From the NCBI RefSeq assembly GCF_019710635.1, contig NZ_JAIFZS010000039.1, positions 1 through 64,000 of the forward strand: DNA of 64,000 nt, in the 5' to 3' direction. Under the pieces are notes generated by a model, which was not told the origin of the DNA, did no database searches, and was given only the letters and a program-made list of their open reading frames with translations. Below, one piece after another: positions 11,826-19,126 of this stretch (position 1 is its first letter; every line of letters starts with the position of its first letter). Source of the stretch: Mycolicibacterium xanthum (GTDB lineage Bacteria; Actinomycetota; Actinomycetes; Mycobacteriales; Mycobacteriaceae). The translations under genes and the position numbers were made by a program.

Positions 11826-13043
11826 CTACTTTTTGTCGTATACCCCGTCAGCAGGGGTCTCGCGGCCGCGCAGCAGCGGGATCGCGGTGACGATGACGGC
11901 AACCACGATGGCGCCGGCCATGACCGCCGCGGTGTCTTTCGGATCGAAGAAAATGGTGCTCGCCGCACCGAACGCGACGATGCCCACCCACAGGTAGATG
12001 AGCAGCACCACCCGGCGGTGCGAGTGCCCGATCTCGAGCAGCCGATGATGCAGATGCATCTTGTCCGGGCTGAACGGGCTCAGGCCCGCACGAGTACGCC
12101 TGATGATGGCCAGCAGCATGTCCAGCGCGGGCACGAACATCACGGCGATCACCAGCAGGAACGGCGAGAGCAGCGCGAAGACGTCGCGCACCCCGTACGC
12201 GGTCTGCGAGATCGGGCCCGCAGCGGTAGTCGAGGCGGCGGCCAGCATCAGACCGATCAGCATCGAGCCGGAATCGCCCATGAAGATCCGGGCCCGGTAG
12301 AAGTTGTGCGGCAGAAAGCCCAGGCAGATCCCGGCCAGCACCACCGAGATCACCGCCGGCGGATAGAACAGCACGTCGCCGCCGTGGTCGCGCAGCAGCC
12401 CGATCGAGAAGATGCAGATCGCCGAGGCGGTGATCAAGCCGAGCCCGGCGGCCAGCCCGTCGAGGCCGTCGACGAAGTTCATCGCGTTGACGATCGCCAC
12501 GGTCAGCGCCAGGGTCAGCACGATCGAGGCCACCTGGTCGAGGACGATCGTGCCCACCCCGCCGATCGGGATGTAGAGCACGCTCCAGGACACCCCCATG
12601 GTGACCATCACGCTGGCCGCGGTGATCTGACCGGCGAACTTGGTCAGCGCATCCAGCCCCCACCGGTCGTCGATCAGCCCGACGACCATGATCAGTCCGC
12701 CCGCCACGACCACCGCGGGCATGCCGGATGAGTACACGAACCCGCGGGTCAGCGCGGGCAGCTGGGAGGCCAGCAGTACCGCGGCGACCACCCCGAGGTA
12801 CATCGCCAGACCACCCATCCGCGGGGTCGGCTGCAGGTGCACGTCGCGCTCGCGCGGGTAGGCCACCGCGCCCCACCGCATCGCCAGCACCCGCACCCAG
12901 CCGGTGGCCAGGTAGGTGATGACCGCGGCGGTCAGCCCGACCAGTGCCAGTTCGCGCAGCGGGACACCGGCACCCTGGTCGGAAAGCGCCAGAATGCTGT
13001 CACCGGCCTGGATGGCGGTAGCCGCCGCGGAAGCGTAATGCAC
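11826..13043 (-). CDS. wecA: Decaprenyl-phosphate GlcNAc-1-phosphate transferase
   Basis: WecA (Rfe) moves GlcNAc-1-P from UDP-GlcNAc to decaprenyl phosphate, starting the arabinogalactan linker of the mycobacterial wall. The 405-residue protein has about 11 membrane helices. Family motifs are present: LIDDRWGLD, MNFVDGLDGLAAG, the MGDSGSM loop and the C-terminal MHLHHRLLEIGHSHRR histidine cluster. Length and place match M. tuberculosis Rv1302. It follows the threonylcarbamoyl-AMP synthase gene by 12 bases, so the two are probably one transcript with prmC and prfA. Confidence 0.95.
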   Translation of the reverse strand: MHYASAAATAIQAGDSILALSDQGAGVPLRELALVGLTAAVITYLATGWVRVLAMRWGAVAYPRERDVHLQPTPRMGGLAMYLGVVAAVLLASQLPALTRGFVYSSGMPAVVVAGGLIMVVGLIDDRWGLDALTKFAGQITAASVMVTMGVSWSVLYIPIGGVGTIVLDQVASIVLTLALTVAIVNAMNFVDGLDGLAAGLGLITASAICIFSIGLLRDHGGDVLFYPPAVISVVLAGICLGFLPHNFYRARIFMGDSGSMLIGLMLAAASTTAAGPISQTAYGVRDVFALLSPFLLVIAVMFVPALDMLLAIIRRTRAGLSPFSPDKMHLHHRLLEIGHSHRRVVLLIYLWVGIVAFGAASTIFFDPKDTAAVMAGAIVVAVIVTAIPLLRGRETPADGVYDKK

Positions 13044-13055
13044 CGGACTCCAGAT

Positions 13056-13718
13056 CTACTCCGCCGCGGGCACGAGGCCGGCCGCTTCCACCCCGAGGAC
13101 TCCCGCGATCGCATCGATGCTCACCGGACCCTCCCGCAACACCCGCGGGTGGGCACCGGTCAGGTCCACGATGGTCGATGCGGCCTGCTGCTCGGCCGGT
13201 CCGCCGTCGAGGTAGACCTCGACGAGGTCACCGAGTTGGTCGCGGGCCTGCGCGGCGGTGACCGCGGCGGGCCGCCCGGAGATGTTGGCGCTCGACACCG
13301 CCATCGGCCCGACCTCGCGCAGCAACTCGATCGCCACCGGGTGCAGCGGCATGCGCAGCATCACGGTGCCGTTGGCGTCCCCGAGGTCCCACTGCAGGGA
13401 GGGCGCCTGACGGACGACCAGGCTCAGAGCGCCCGGCCAGAACGCCCGGATCAGTTCCTGCGCGGTCTGCGGCACGGTGTAGACCAGGCCCTGGATGGTG
13501 TGCCACGACCCCACCAGCACCGGCACCGGCATGTCCCGGCCCCGGCCCTTCGCCGACAGCAGCGCCGCGACCGCGCTGCCGTCGAACGCGTCGGCCCCGA
13601 TGCCGTACACGGTGTCGGTGGGCATCACGATCAGACGACCACCCTTGAGCGCACTGACCGCCGAGGCGATGCCGGTCTCGCGCTGCGCCGGGTCGGTGCA
13701 GTCGAACATCTCGGTCAC
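13056..13718 (-). CDS. L-threonylcarbamoyladenylate synthase
   Basis: TsaC/Sua5 makes threonylcarbamoyl-AMP from threonine, bicarbonate and ATP for the t6A37 modification of ANN-reading tRNAs. The 220-residue protein carries the YrdC core: GGRLIVMPTDTVYGIGADAF near the start, KGRGRDMPVPVLV and the SSANISGRPA motif. There is no C-terminal Sua5 domain, so it is the short TsaC type. It lies 13 bases after prmC. It corresponds to Rv1301. Confidence 0.93.
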   Translation of the reverse strand: MTEMFDCTDPAQRETGIASAVSALKGGRLIVMPTDTVYGIGADAFDGSAVAALLSAKGRGRDMPVPVLVGSWHTIQGLVYTVPQTAQELIRAFWPGALSLVVRQAPSLQWDLGDANGTVMLRMPLHPVAIELLREVGPMAVSSANISGRPAAVTAAQARDQLGDLVEVYLDGGPAEQQAASTIVDLTGAHPRVLREGPVSIDAIAGVLGVEAAGLVPAAE

Positions 13719-13731
13719 ACCAGCCAGCCTC

Positions 13732-14583
13732 TCACCCGGCCCGCACCGCGGTCACGAATCGGGGCCGGCCGGCCAGGTCGTGTCGGGCGGTGACCTCGGC
13801 GAACCGCCCGGTGCCGAGGAACGCCTCGGCGGTTTGCGCCGATGTCGTGTCGTCGTGTTCGACCGCGCAGCGGCCGCCGGGGTGCAGCAACCGCGCCGCG
13901 AGTTCGACGATGCCGTCGATCACCGCCATGCCGTCCTCCCCACCGAACAGCGCATGCGCCGGATCGTGCCGTGCCACTTCGGGTTCCAGCTGCACACCGG
14001 AGGGGATGTACGGCGGGTTGGCCACCAGCAGGTCGACGGTCCCGTCCAGCTCGGACAGCACGCCGGTGGCGGTGACGTCGGCGCAGACCAACTGCACCGC
14101 GGTGCCGCGCACGTTGCGCCGGGCATAGGCCAGCGCCTCGGCCGAGTCGTCCACGGCGATCACCCGGGCGTCGGGGCGGTGCGCGGCCAGCGCCACCGCC
14201 AGCGCCGCCGACCCGGTGCACAGGTCCACGATCAGCGGTGCGCCCGGCAGCGGCTGAGCCTGCGCCCACTCCAGCATGGCCTCGGTCTCCGGTCGCGGCA
14301 CGAACACCCCCGGACCGACGTGCACGGTCACCGGCCCGAACGGCGCCGTGCCGATCAGGTGCTGCAACGGCACCCGCTCGGCGCGCCTGCTGGTCAGCTC
14401 GGCGAAGCGGCCGGCGAACTCGGTGTCCGGTTCGACGAGCGCAAGCCGCCCGCGCTCGGTGCCCGCGACGTGGGCGGCCAGCAGTTCGGCGTCCGCGCGG
14501 GGGGTTCCGACCCCGGCAGCGGCCAGCAGGTCGGTGGCGGCGTCGATCATCCGGCGCATCGTCGCCGGCCGGTCGGCCGGCAT
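13732..14583 (-). CDS. prmC: Peptide chain release factor N5-glutamine methyltransferase
   Basis: PrmC (HemK) methylates the Gln of the GGQ motif in release factors using SAM. The 283-residue protein has an N-terminal helical domain, the SAM-binding strand LIVDLCTGSAALAVALA and the catalytic NPPY motif (LVANPPYIPSG). I use the ATG at 14583, which overlaps the prfA stop as TGATG; a GTG one codon upstream is equally open. Its substrate RF1 is encoded by the overlapping upstream gene. Confidence 0.94.
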   Translation of the reverse strand: MPADRPATMRRMIDAATDLLAAAGVGTPRADAELLAAHVAGTERGRLALVEPDTEFAGRFAELTSRRAERVPLQHLIGTAPFGPVTVHVGPGVFVPRPETEAMLEWAQAQPLPGAPLIVDLCTGSAALAVALAAHRPDARVIAVDDSAEALAYARRNVRGTAVQLVCADVTATGVLSELDGTVDLLVANPPYIPSGVQLEPEVARHDPAHALFGGEDGMAVIDGIVELAARLLHPGGRCAVEHDDTTSAQTAEAFLGTGRFAEVTARHDLAGRPRFVTAVRAG

Positions 14584-15656
14584 CACGTGTTCTGCAACCG
14601 GGCTTGCTTGTCGGCGGCGGCCAGCGCGTCGAACAGCGGGTCCAGGTCACCGTCGAGGACCTGGTCGAGGTTGTGCGACTTGTAGTTGATCCGGTGGTCG
14701 GCGATCCGGTTCTCGGGGAAGTTGTACGTGCGGATCCGCTCGCTGCGGTCGACGGTGCGGATCTGGCTGGCGCGGTCGGCGGACGCGTCGGCCTGGGCCT
14801 GTTCCTCGGCCAGCGACTGCAGGCGCGCGGCGAGCACCTGCAGTGCGCGGGCCTTGTTCTGCAGCTGGGAGCGCTCGTTCTGGCAGGTGACGACGATTCC
14901 GGTGGGCAGGTGGGTGATCCGCACCGCGGAGTCGGTGGTGTTAACTCCTTGGCCACCCTTCCCTGAACTGCGGTAGACGTCGATCCGCAGGTCGGACTCG
15001 TCGATCTGGACCTGCTCGACCTCTTCGGGTTCCGGGTAGACCAGCACGCCGGCCGCCGAGGTGTGCACCCGGCCCTGGGACTCGGTGACCGGCACGCGCT
15101 GCACGCGGTGCACGCCGCCCTCGAACTTCAGCCGGGACCACACCCCGTCGGCCGAGTCGCCCTTGCTGGCGATCGACAGCGTCGCGTCCTTGTAGCCACC
15201 GAGGTCGGAGGTCGTCTCGTCGAGCACGGTGACCGTCCAGCCGTGCCGCTCGGCGTAGCGGATGTACATCCGGGCCAGGTCCGCGGCGAACAGCGCGGAC
15301 TCCTCGCCGCCCTCGCCCGACTTGACCTCGAGCACGATGTCGTCGGCGTCGTGCGGGTCGCGCGGGGCGAGCAGGTCGGTCAGGTGGGTGTCGAGCTCCT
15401 CGACCGTGGTGGTGAGTTCCCCGACCTCGTCGGCGAAGGAGTCGTCGTCGGCCGCGAGCTCGCGGGCGGCCTCCAGGTCACCGCGGACGGCCGCCAACTT
15501 GCGGTAGGTGGCCACGATCGGCGACAGCTGCGAGAACCGCCGGCCGGCCTTACGCGCGGCGGCCGGGTCGGCGTGCAGTTCCGGATCGGCGAGGCGCTGC
15601 TCCAAGTCGGCGTGCTCGGCGAGGACCGCCTCGATCGCCGGAGCGGTGTCGGTCAT
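14583..15656 (-). CDS. prfA: Peptide chain release factor 1
   Basis: RF1 reads UAA and UAG and triggers peptide release. The 357-residue protein has the codon-recognition tripeptide P189-V-T in [15 protein letters not shown] and the catalytic GGQ at 234-236 ([10 protein letters not shown]). All core features are intact. It starts a run prfA-prmC-tsaC-wecA with overlaps or short gaps. A strong hairpin separates it from rpmE upstream, so it probably needs its own promoter or read-through. Confidence 0.97.
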   Translation of the reverse strand: MTDTAPAIEAVLAEHADLEQRLADPELHADPAAARKAGRRFSQLSPIVATYRKLAAVRGDLEAARELAADDDSFADEVGELTTTVEELDTHLTDLLAPRDPHDADDIVLEVKSGEGGEESALFAADLARMYIRYAERHGWTVTVLDETTSDLGGYKDATLSIASKGDSADGVWSRLKFEGGVHRVQRVPVTESQGRVHTSAAGVLVYPEPEEVEQVQIDESDLRIDVYRSSGKGGQGVNTTDSAVRITHLPTGIVVTCQNERSQLQNKARALQVLAARLQSLAEEQAQADASADRASQIRTVDRSERIRTYNFPENRIADHRINYKSHNLDQVLDGDLDPLFDALAAADKQARLQNT

Positions 15657-15707
15657 CTCGCCTCCTCGGCCGCGGTCGGCCCCCGGTGTGAACTCCCACC
15701 CATGAAA

Positions 15708-15748
15708 CGGCGCCCGGCCTGCGCATACAGCGGCAGGAACGGGCGCCG
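15708..15748 (-). terminator. Strong hairpin between rpmE and prfA
   Basis: CGGCGCCCG (15708-15716) pairs perfectly with CGGGCGCCG (15740-15748). A second 5-bp stem, CCTGC/GCAGG (15718-15722 and 15733-15737), sits inside. It starts ten bases beyond the rpmE stop and is followed by GTTTC on the minus strand. Position and strength fit a terminator for rpmE. Confidence 0.65.
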
Positions 15749-15757
15749 GTCGAACAG

Positions 15758-15988
15758 CTACTTGTCGGCCTCGGCCTTCGCGGAGCGCTTGCCGTACCGC
15801 TTCTCGAAGCGGGCCACGCGGCCGCCGCTGTCGAGGATCTTCTGCTTACCGGTGTAGAACGGGTGGCACTGAGAGCACACCTCGACGGTGATCTGCCCAC
15901 TCTTCTTGGTGCTGCGGGTGGTGAAGGTGGCACCACAGCCGCACAGCACGGTGGTATCGACGTAGTCAGGGTGAATACCCGGTTTCAT
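15758..15988 (-). CDS. rpmE: 50S ribosomal protein L31 (zinc form)
   Basis: L31 is a 76-residue ribosomal protein that bridges the subunits. It keeps two CxxC-like pairs (LCGCG and VCSQCH), so it is the zinc-binding C+ form; a zinc-independent paralogue would lack them. The ATG at 15988 is chosen because [13 protein letters not shown] is the family's N-terminus and GAGGAAG precedes it; the longer open frame upstream is not L31. A structured leader precedes the gene. Confidence 0.97.
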   Translation of the reverse strand: MKPGIHPDYVDTTVLCGCGATFTTRSTKKSGQITVEVCSQCHPFYTGKQKILDSGGRVARFEKRYGKRSAKAEADK

Positions 15989-16099
15989 GGCTTCCTCTTT
16001 GCTCGTGGGCCCCGGGTCGCCCTCCCGTGCCGGGAGGCTGCGGCGTGAACCGGAACCGAGGTGACGGCGTGCCCGGCCGGAGGCCGGACAGCTGGCCTG
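15989..16099 (-). promoter_or_regulatory. Structured 5' leader of rpmE
   Basis: A good -10 box CATAAT (16105-16100, minus strand) would start a leader of roughly 100 bases. It holds a perfect 7-bp hairpin CCTCCCG-GCA-CGGGAGG (16037-16021) and further G/C stems before the GAGGAA Shine-Dalgarno sequence. Ribosomal-protein leaders in front of L31 genes have been described in Actinobacteria, and autogenous control by L31 is the likely role. I have not matched it to the published consensus. Confidence 0.5.
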
Positions 16100-16147
16100 A
16101 TTATGCCAGGTCAACCGCCAGCAGCCTAAACGCGCACTCGGCACCCA

Positions 16148-17728
16148 CTATTCCTCGGTGGGGACGGCACGATAGGTGAGTCCGTCGCGCCTCCACAACA
16201 GTCGGCCGGCCGGTTCGCTGCCCATCGCGACCAGCTCGCGCTTGAGCACCTTGTTGGTCGCGGTGCTGGGCAGCTCGGTGGCGATCCAGACGTGGCGGGG
16301 CCAGGCCTTCGGCGACAGATCCGGCTGGCCGGCCAGGAAGTCGGCGAACTGCCCGGGCGTCAGCGTGGCGTCGTCGGCCAGGACGATCGCGGCCATCACC
16401 TGATCGCCGACGAACTCGTCGGGCACCGGGTAGACGGCGACCTGGCTGATGACGGGCAGCCGGGTCAGGATGCGCTCGATCGGCGCCGAGGTCATGTTCT
16501 CGCCGTCCACCCGCATCCAGTCCGCGGTGCGACCGGCCAGGTAGATCCAGCCGTCGGCGTCGCGGTAGGCCAGGTCACCGGACCAGAACATGCCGTGGCG
16601 CATGCGTTCGTCGGTGGCGCCGGGATCGTTGTAGTAGCCCGCGAACATACCTGCGCCGTCGGTGTTGACCAGCTCGCCGATGGCGTCGTCGCCGTTGACC
16701 AGCGCCCCGTGCGCATCGAACCGGGCGACGGCGCACTCGGTCACCGTCTCGGGGTCGTAGATCGCGACCCCGGGGAACCCCTTGCCGATCGACCCCGGCG
16801 GACACCCGTCCTCACGCGTGACGGTCACCGCGTTCTCGGTGGAGCCGAACCCGTCCCACACCTCGCAGCCGAACCGCCTGCCGAACTCGGCGATGTCGCG
16901 GTCGGTGGCCTCGTTGCCGAACGCCACCCGCAGCGGGTTGTCCGCGTCGTCGGGGCGGTCCGGGCCGGCCAGGATGTAGGCCAGCGGCTTGCCGACGTAG
17001 TTCATGTACGTCACGCCGTAGCGACGGAGGTCGTCGACGAACCGGGAGGCGCTGAACTGCGCCGGCGCCATCGTGGCGCCCGCGTTCAACGCCACCGACC
17101 ACCCTGCGAGCACCGCGTTGCTGTGGAACAGCGGCATCGACAGGTAGCAGACGTCGTCGGAGGTCAGCTCGTAGCGCGCCGCGAGCGCCGCGCCGGCCAG
17201 CAGCACCATCGCGTGCATGACCTTGACCGCCTTCGGGTCGCCGCTGGTGCCGGAGGTGAAGATCAGCATGAAGGTGTCGGTCGCGCCCGCTTCGTGCAGC
17301 GGCTGCAGGTCGCCGGCCCGCTCGATCAGCTCCGCGTATTCGGCGCCGCCGACCACCAGCACCCGGATCCCGCCCAGTTCGAGGCCGTCCAGCAGGGCGG
17401 CGTGGTCGTCGTCGGTGAGCAGGATCTGGCAGTCGGCGCGGCGGATGTCGCGGGCCAGCGCGTCGCCGCGACGCGTGGTGTTGATCCCGCACACCACGTA
17501 GCCGCCGAGCCCCGCGGCGGCCATCGCGGTGAGGATGTCGGGCGTGTTGCCCAGCAGCACACCGACGTGCAGGGACCGGTCCGGCGCGGCCAGGCCGATC
17601 AGCGCGGCGGCCTGACCCGCCGCCGCATCGAGGTGTTCGCGCCAGGTCCAGGTCCGGCCGTCGTACCGGATCGCGACACCGTCATCGCCGCGCCGCTCCC
17701 GAAGCAGCTGCTGCACCGTCTCCGCCAC
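16148..17728 (-). CDS. Acyl-CoA synthetase (FadD family)
   Basis: This is an AMP-forming ligase that activates a carboxylic acid, probably a fatty acid, with ATP and CoA. It has 526 residues. It has the P-loop-like FTSGTSGDPKAVK, the GDLAYRDADGWIYLAGRTADW hinge region and the C-terminal catalytic lysine segment TATNKVLKREL. The GTG at 17728 is supported by GGAGAAGGG seven bases upstream and the N-terminus AETVQQLLRER; upstream codons of the open frame offer no start with an RBS. It diverges from a tetR gene that likely controls it. The natural substrate cannot be told. Confidence 0.9.
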   Translation of the reverse strand: MAETVQQLLRERRGDDGVAIRYDGRTWTWREHLDAAAGQAAALIGLAAPDRSLHVGVLLGNTPDILTAMAAAGLGGYVVCGINTTRRGDALARDIRRADCQILLTDDDHAALLDGLELGGIRVLVVGGAEYAELIERAGDLQPLHEAGATDTFMLIFTSGTSGDPKAVKVMHAMVLLAGAALAARYELTSDDVCYLSMPLFHSNAVLAGWSVALNAGATMAPAQFSASRFVDDLRRYGVTYMNYVGKPLAYILAGPDRPDDADNPLRVAFGNEATDRDIAEFGRRFGCEVWDGFGSTENAVTVTREDGCPPGSIGKGFPGVAIYDPETVTECAVARFDAHGALVNGDDAIGELVNTDGAGMFAGYYNDPGATDERMRHGMFWSGDLAYRDADGWIYLAGRTADWMRVDGENMTSAPIERILTRLPVISQVAVYPVPDEFVGDQVMAAIVLADDATLTPGQFADFLAGQPDLSPKAWPRHVWIATELPSTATNKVLKRELVAMGSEPAGRLLWRRDGLTYRAVPTEE

Positions 17729-17775
17729 CTGCGCGCCCTTCTCCGTATGAACAGATTTGAATAGTTGTCTACTCG

Positions 17776-17807
17776 ATCGGCCCACCGCGCCGCACATCGG
17801 CCCACCG
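17776..17807. promoter_or_regulatory. 12-bp direct repeat in the fadD/tetR intergenic region
   Basis: ATCGGCCCACCG occurs at 17776-17787 and again at 17796-17807, a spacing of 20 bases or about two helical turns. It lies midway between the divergent fadD and tetR starts. A binding site for the TetR protein or an activator is the natural reading, though TetR sites are more often inverted repeats. Confidence 0.5.
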
Positions 17808-17835
17808 AGGGCCGGTCATTTGCGAAGATAGGGCG

Positions 17836-18456
17836 GTGAGCGTCGAGACAGCGGCGAAACCGCCGACACGACCGGTTCGCGACCGCCTGATCGACGCCGC
17901 CGAACAGTGCCTGACCGCCAAGGGGATCCGGGCCACCACGGTGTCCGAGGTCGCCGAGGTGGCCGGCGTCAGCCGCGGCTGGCTGTACCGGCACTTTCCG
18001 GACAAGGCCGAACTGCTCGGCGCCGCCATCGTCCGGCTCAACGACGCGTTCTGGGCGGAGGCGCACTGCCGGCTGGACGCGGTGATCGGGCTGGACGAGC
18101 AGATCGCCGCCGGCGTCGCGCTGGCGCTGCGGGAGTCCGAGACGCCGGGGGCGCTGGTGCTCAAGCTGCGCCAGGAGGAACCCGAGGCGTTCACCGCCTG
18201 CGTCGGGCTCGGTGTGCGCGGACTCATTCCCGAGATCGCCGCGTTCTGGGAGCCCTACGTCCGGGCCGCGGTCGACCGGGACGAGATCCACCCGGACACC
18301 GACACCGCCGAGGCGGCCGAGTGGATCGCCCGGATCATGATGAGCCTGGCGACCGTGCCCGGCGAGAAGTGCGACGTCGACGACCACGAGTCGGTGCTGC
18401 GGCACGCCCGGCGCTACATCGTGGCCGGCCTGCGCTGCGACCCGGCGATCGGCTGA
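17836..18456 (+). CDS. TetR family transcriptional regulator
   Basis: This 206-residue protein has an N-terminal helix-turn-helix (TTVSEVAEVAGVSRGWLYRHF, about residues 34-54) and a C-terminal ligand domain with no recognised signature. It diverges from the acyl-CoA synthetase gene across 107 bases, so it probably represses fadD and responds to an acyl or acyl-CoA ligand. It starts at GTG 17836 with no clear Shine-Dalgarno sequence. It converges with the next gene with a one-base gap. Confidence 0.9.
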   Translation: MSVETAAKPPTRPVRDRLIDAAEQCLTAKGIRATTVSEVAEVAGVSRGWLYRHFPDKAELLGAAIVRLNDAFWAEAHCRLDAVIGLDEQIAAGVALALRESETPGALVLKLRQEEPEAFTACVGLGVRGLIPEIAAFWEPYVRAAVDRDEIHPDTDTAEAAEWIARIMMSLATVPGEKCDVDDHESVLRHARRYIVAGLRCDPAIG

Positions 18457-18457
18457 G

Positions 18458-19057
18458 CTAGCCCGTCGCGGTCACGGCCGACGGTCGGCCGGTGAGCAGG
18501 AGCAGCAGATCCCGGATCGGTGCCCTGACCTCACGTCCGGCGCCCACCGCGAAATCCGCGTCGGTGGCGACCAGCCGGACTCCGGCGAACCGCTTGCGCG
18601 CGTTGAACGGGAACCCCATCCCCCACACCCGCTCGGCGGCGGCCACCGCGGCGTCGACGGGCATGGGCCGGTCGATGTCCAGCGGTACGCAGATGTCCTG
18701 GGCGTGCACCAGCAGGTCGGTCAGTGGCTCGCATTCGGTCGTTCCGGGGGGATGGCGCCGGAAGCCCACCAGCGCGCGCAGATCCGCGGCGATCTGCGCG
18801 GGAGTGCGGGTGTCGGCGATCGCCAGACGGTGCACCGCGGTGTTGAACCGGAAACCGCACCGCACGACCTCGAACAACATCCGCGACATCGGGACGTTCG
18901 GCAGCGTCAGGTGCGCGGCCACGTCGCCGACGGTCCATCCGGCACACAGCGACGGGGTGTCCCACGAGGCCGGATCGCGTGCATCGATGGCCTCGATGAG
19001 GTCGGCGACCTCGCCGCGCTGCGTGTCGACGTGCCGCCAGACCGTGTCCGAATCCAT
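18458..19057 (-). CDS. DinB-like / maleylpyruvate isomerase N-domain family protein
   Basis: This 199-residue protein has the N-terminal fold of the mycothiol-dependent maleylpyruvate isomerase family (DLIEAIDARDPASWDTPSLC, AGWTVGDVAAHL). The His of AAHL and a later His (LLVHAQDI) are candidate metal ligands. Such proteins are numerous in actinobacteria and most are of unknown substrate; many are thought to be mycothiol S-transferases. I start it at the ATG 19057 (MDSDTVWRHVDTQ), since the upstream extension runs through the terminator hairpin of rho. Confidence 0.8.
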   Translation of the reverse strand: MDSDTVWRHVDTQRGEVADLIEAIDARDPASWDTPSLCAGWTVGDVAAHLTLPNVPMSRMLFEVVRCGFRFNTAVHRLAIADTRTPAQIAADLRALVGFRRHPPGTTECEPLTDLLVHAQDICVPLDIDRPMPVDAAVAAAERVWGMGFPFNARKRFAGVRLVATDADFAVGAGREVRAPIRDLLLLLTGRPSAVTATG

Positions 19058-19074
19058 CCCCACTCCGCGAGATG

Positions 19075-19125
19075 TGATTTGGGCGTGCCCGGTCGCCGCC
19101 TGCGCGACCCGGCACGCCCAAATCA
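19075..19125 (-). terminator. Long hairpin terminator of rho
   Basis: Arms of 22 bases (19075-19096 and 19104-19125) are complementary at 21 of 22 positions around a 7-base loop. The right arm begins one base after the rho TGA on the minus strand. No U-run follows, as in many mycobacterial intrinsic terminators. It would also shield the next gene from rho transcription. Confidence 0.75.
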
Positions 19126-19126
19126 A

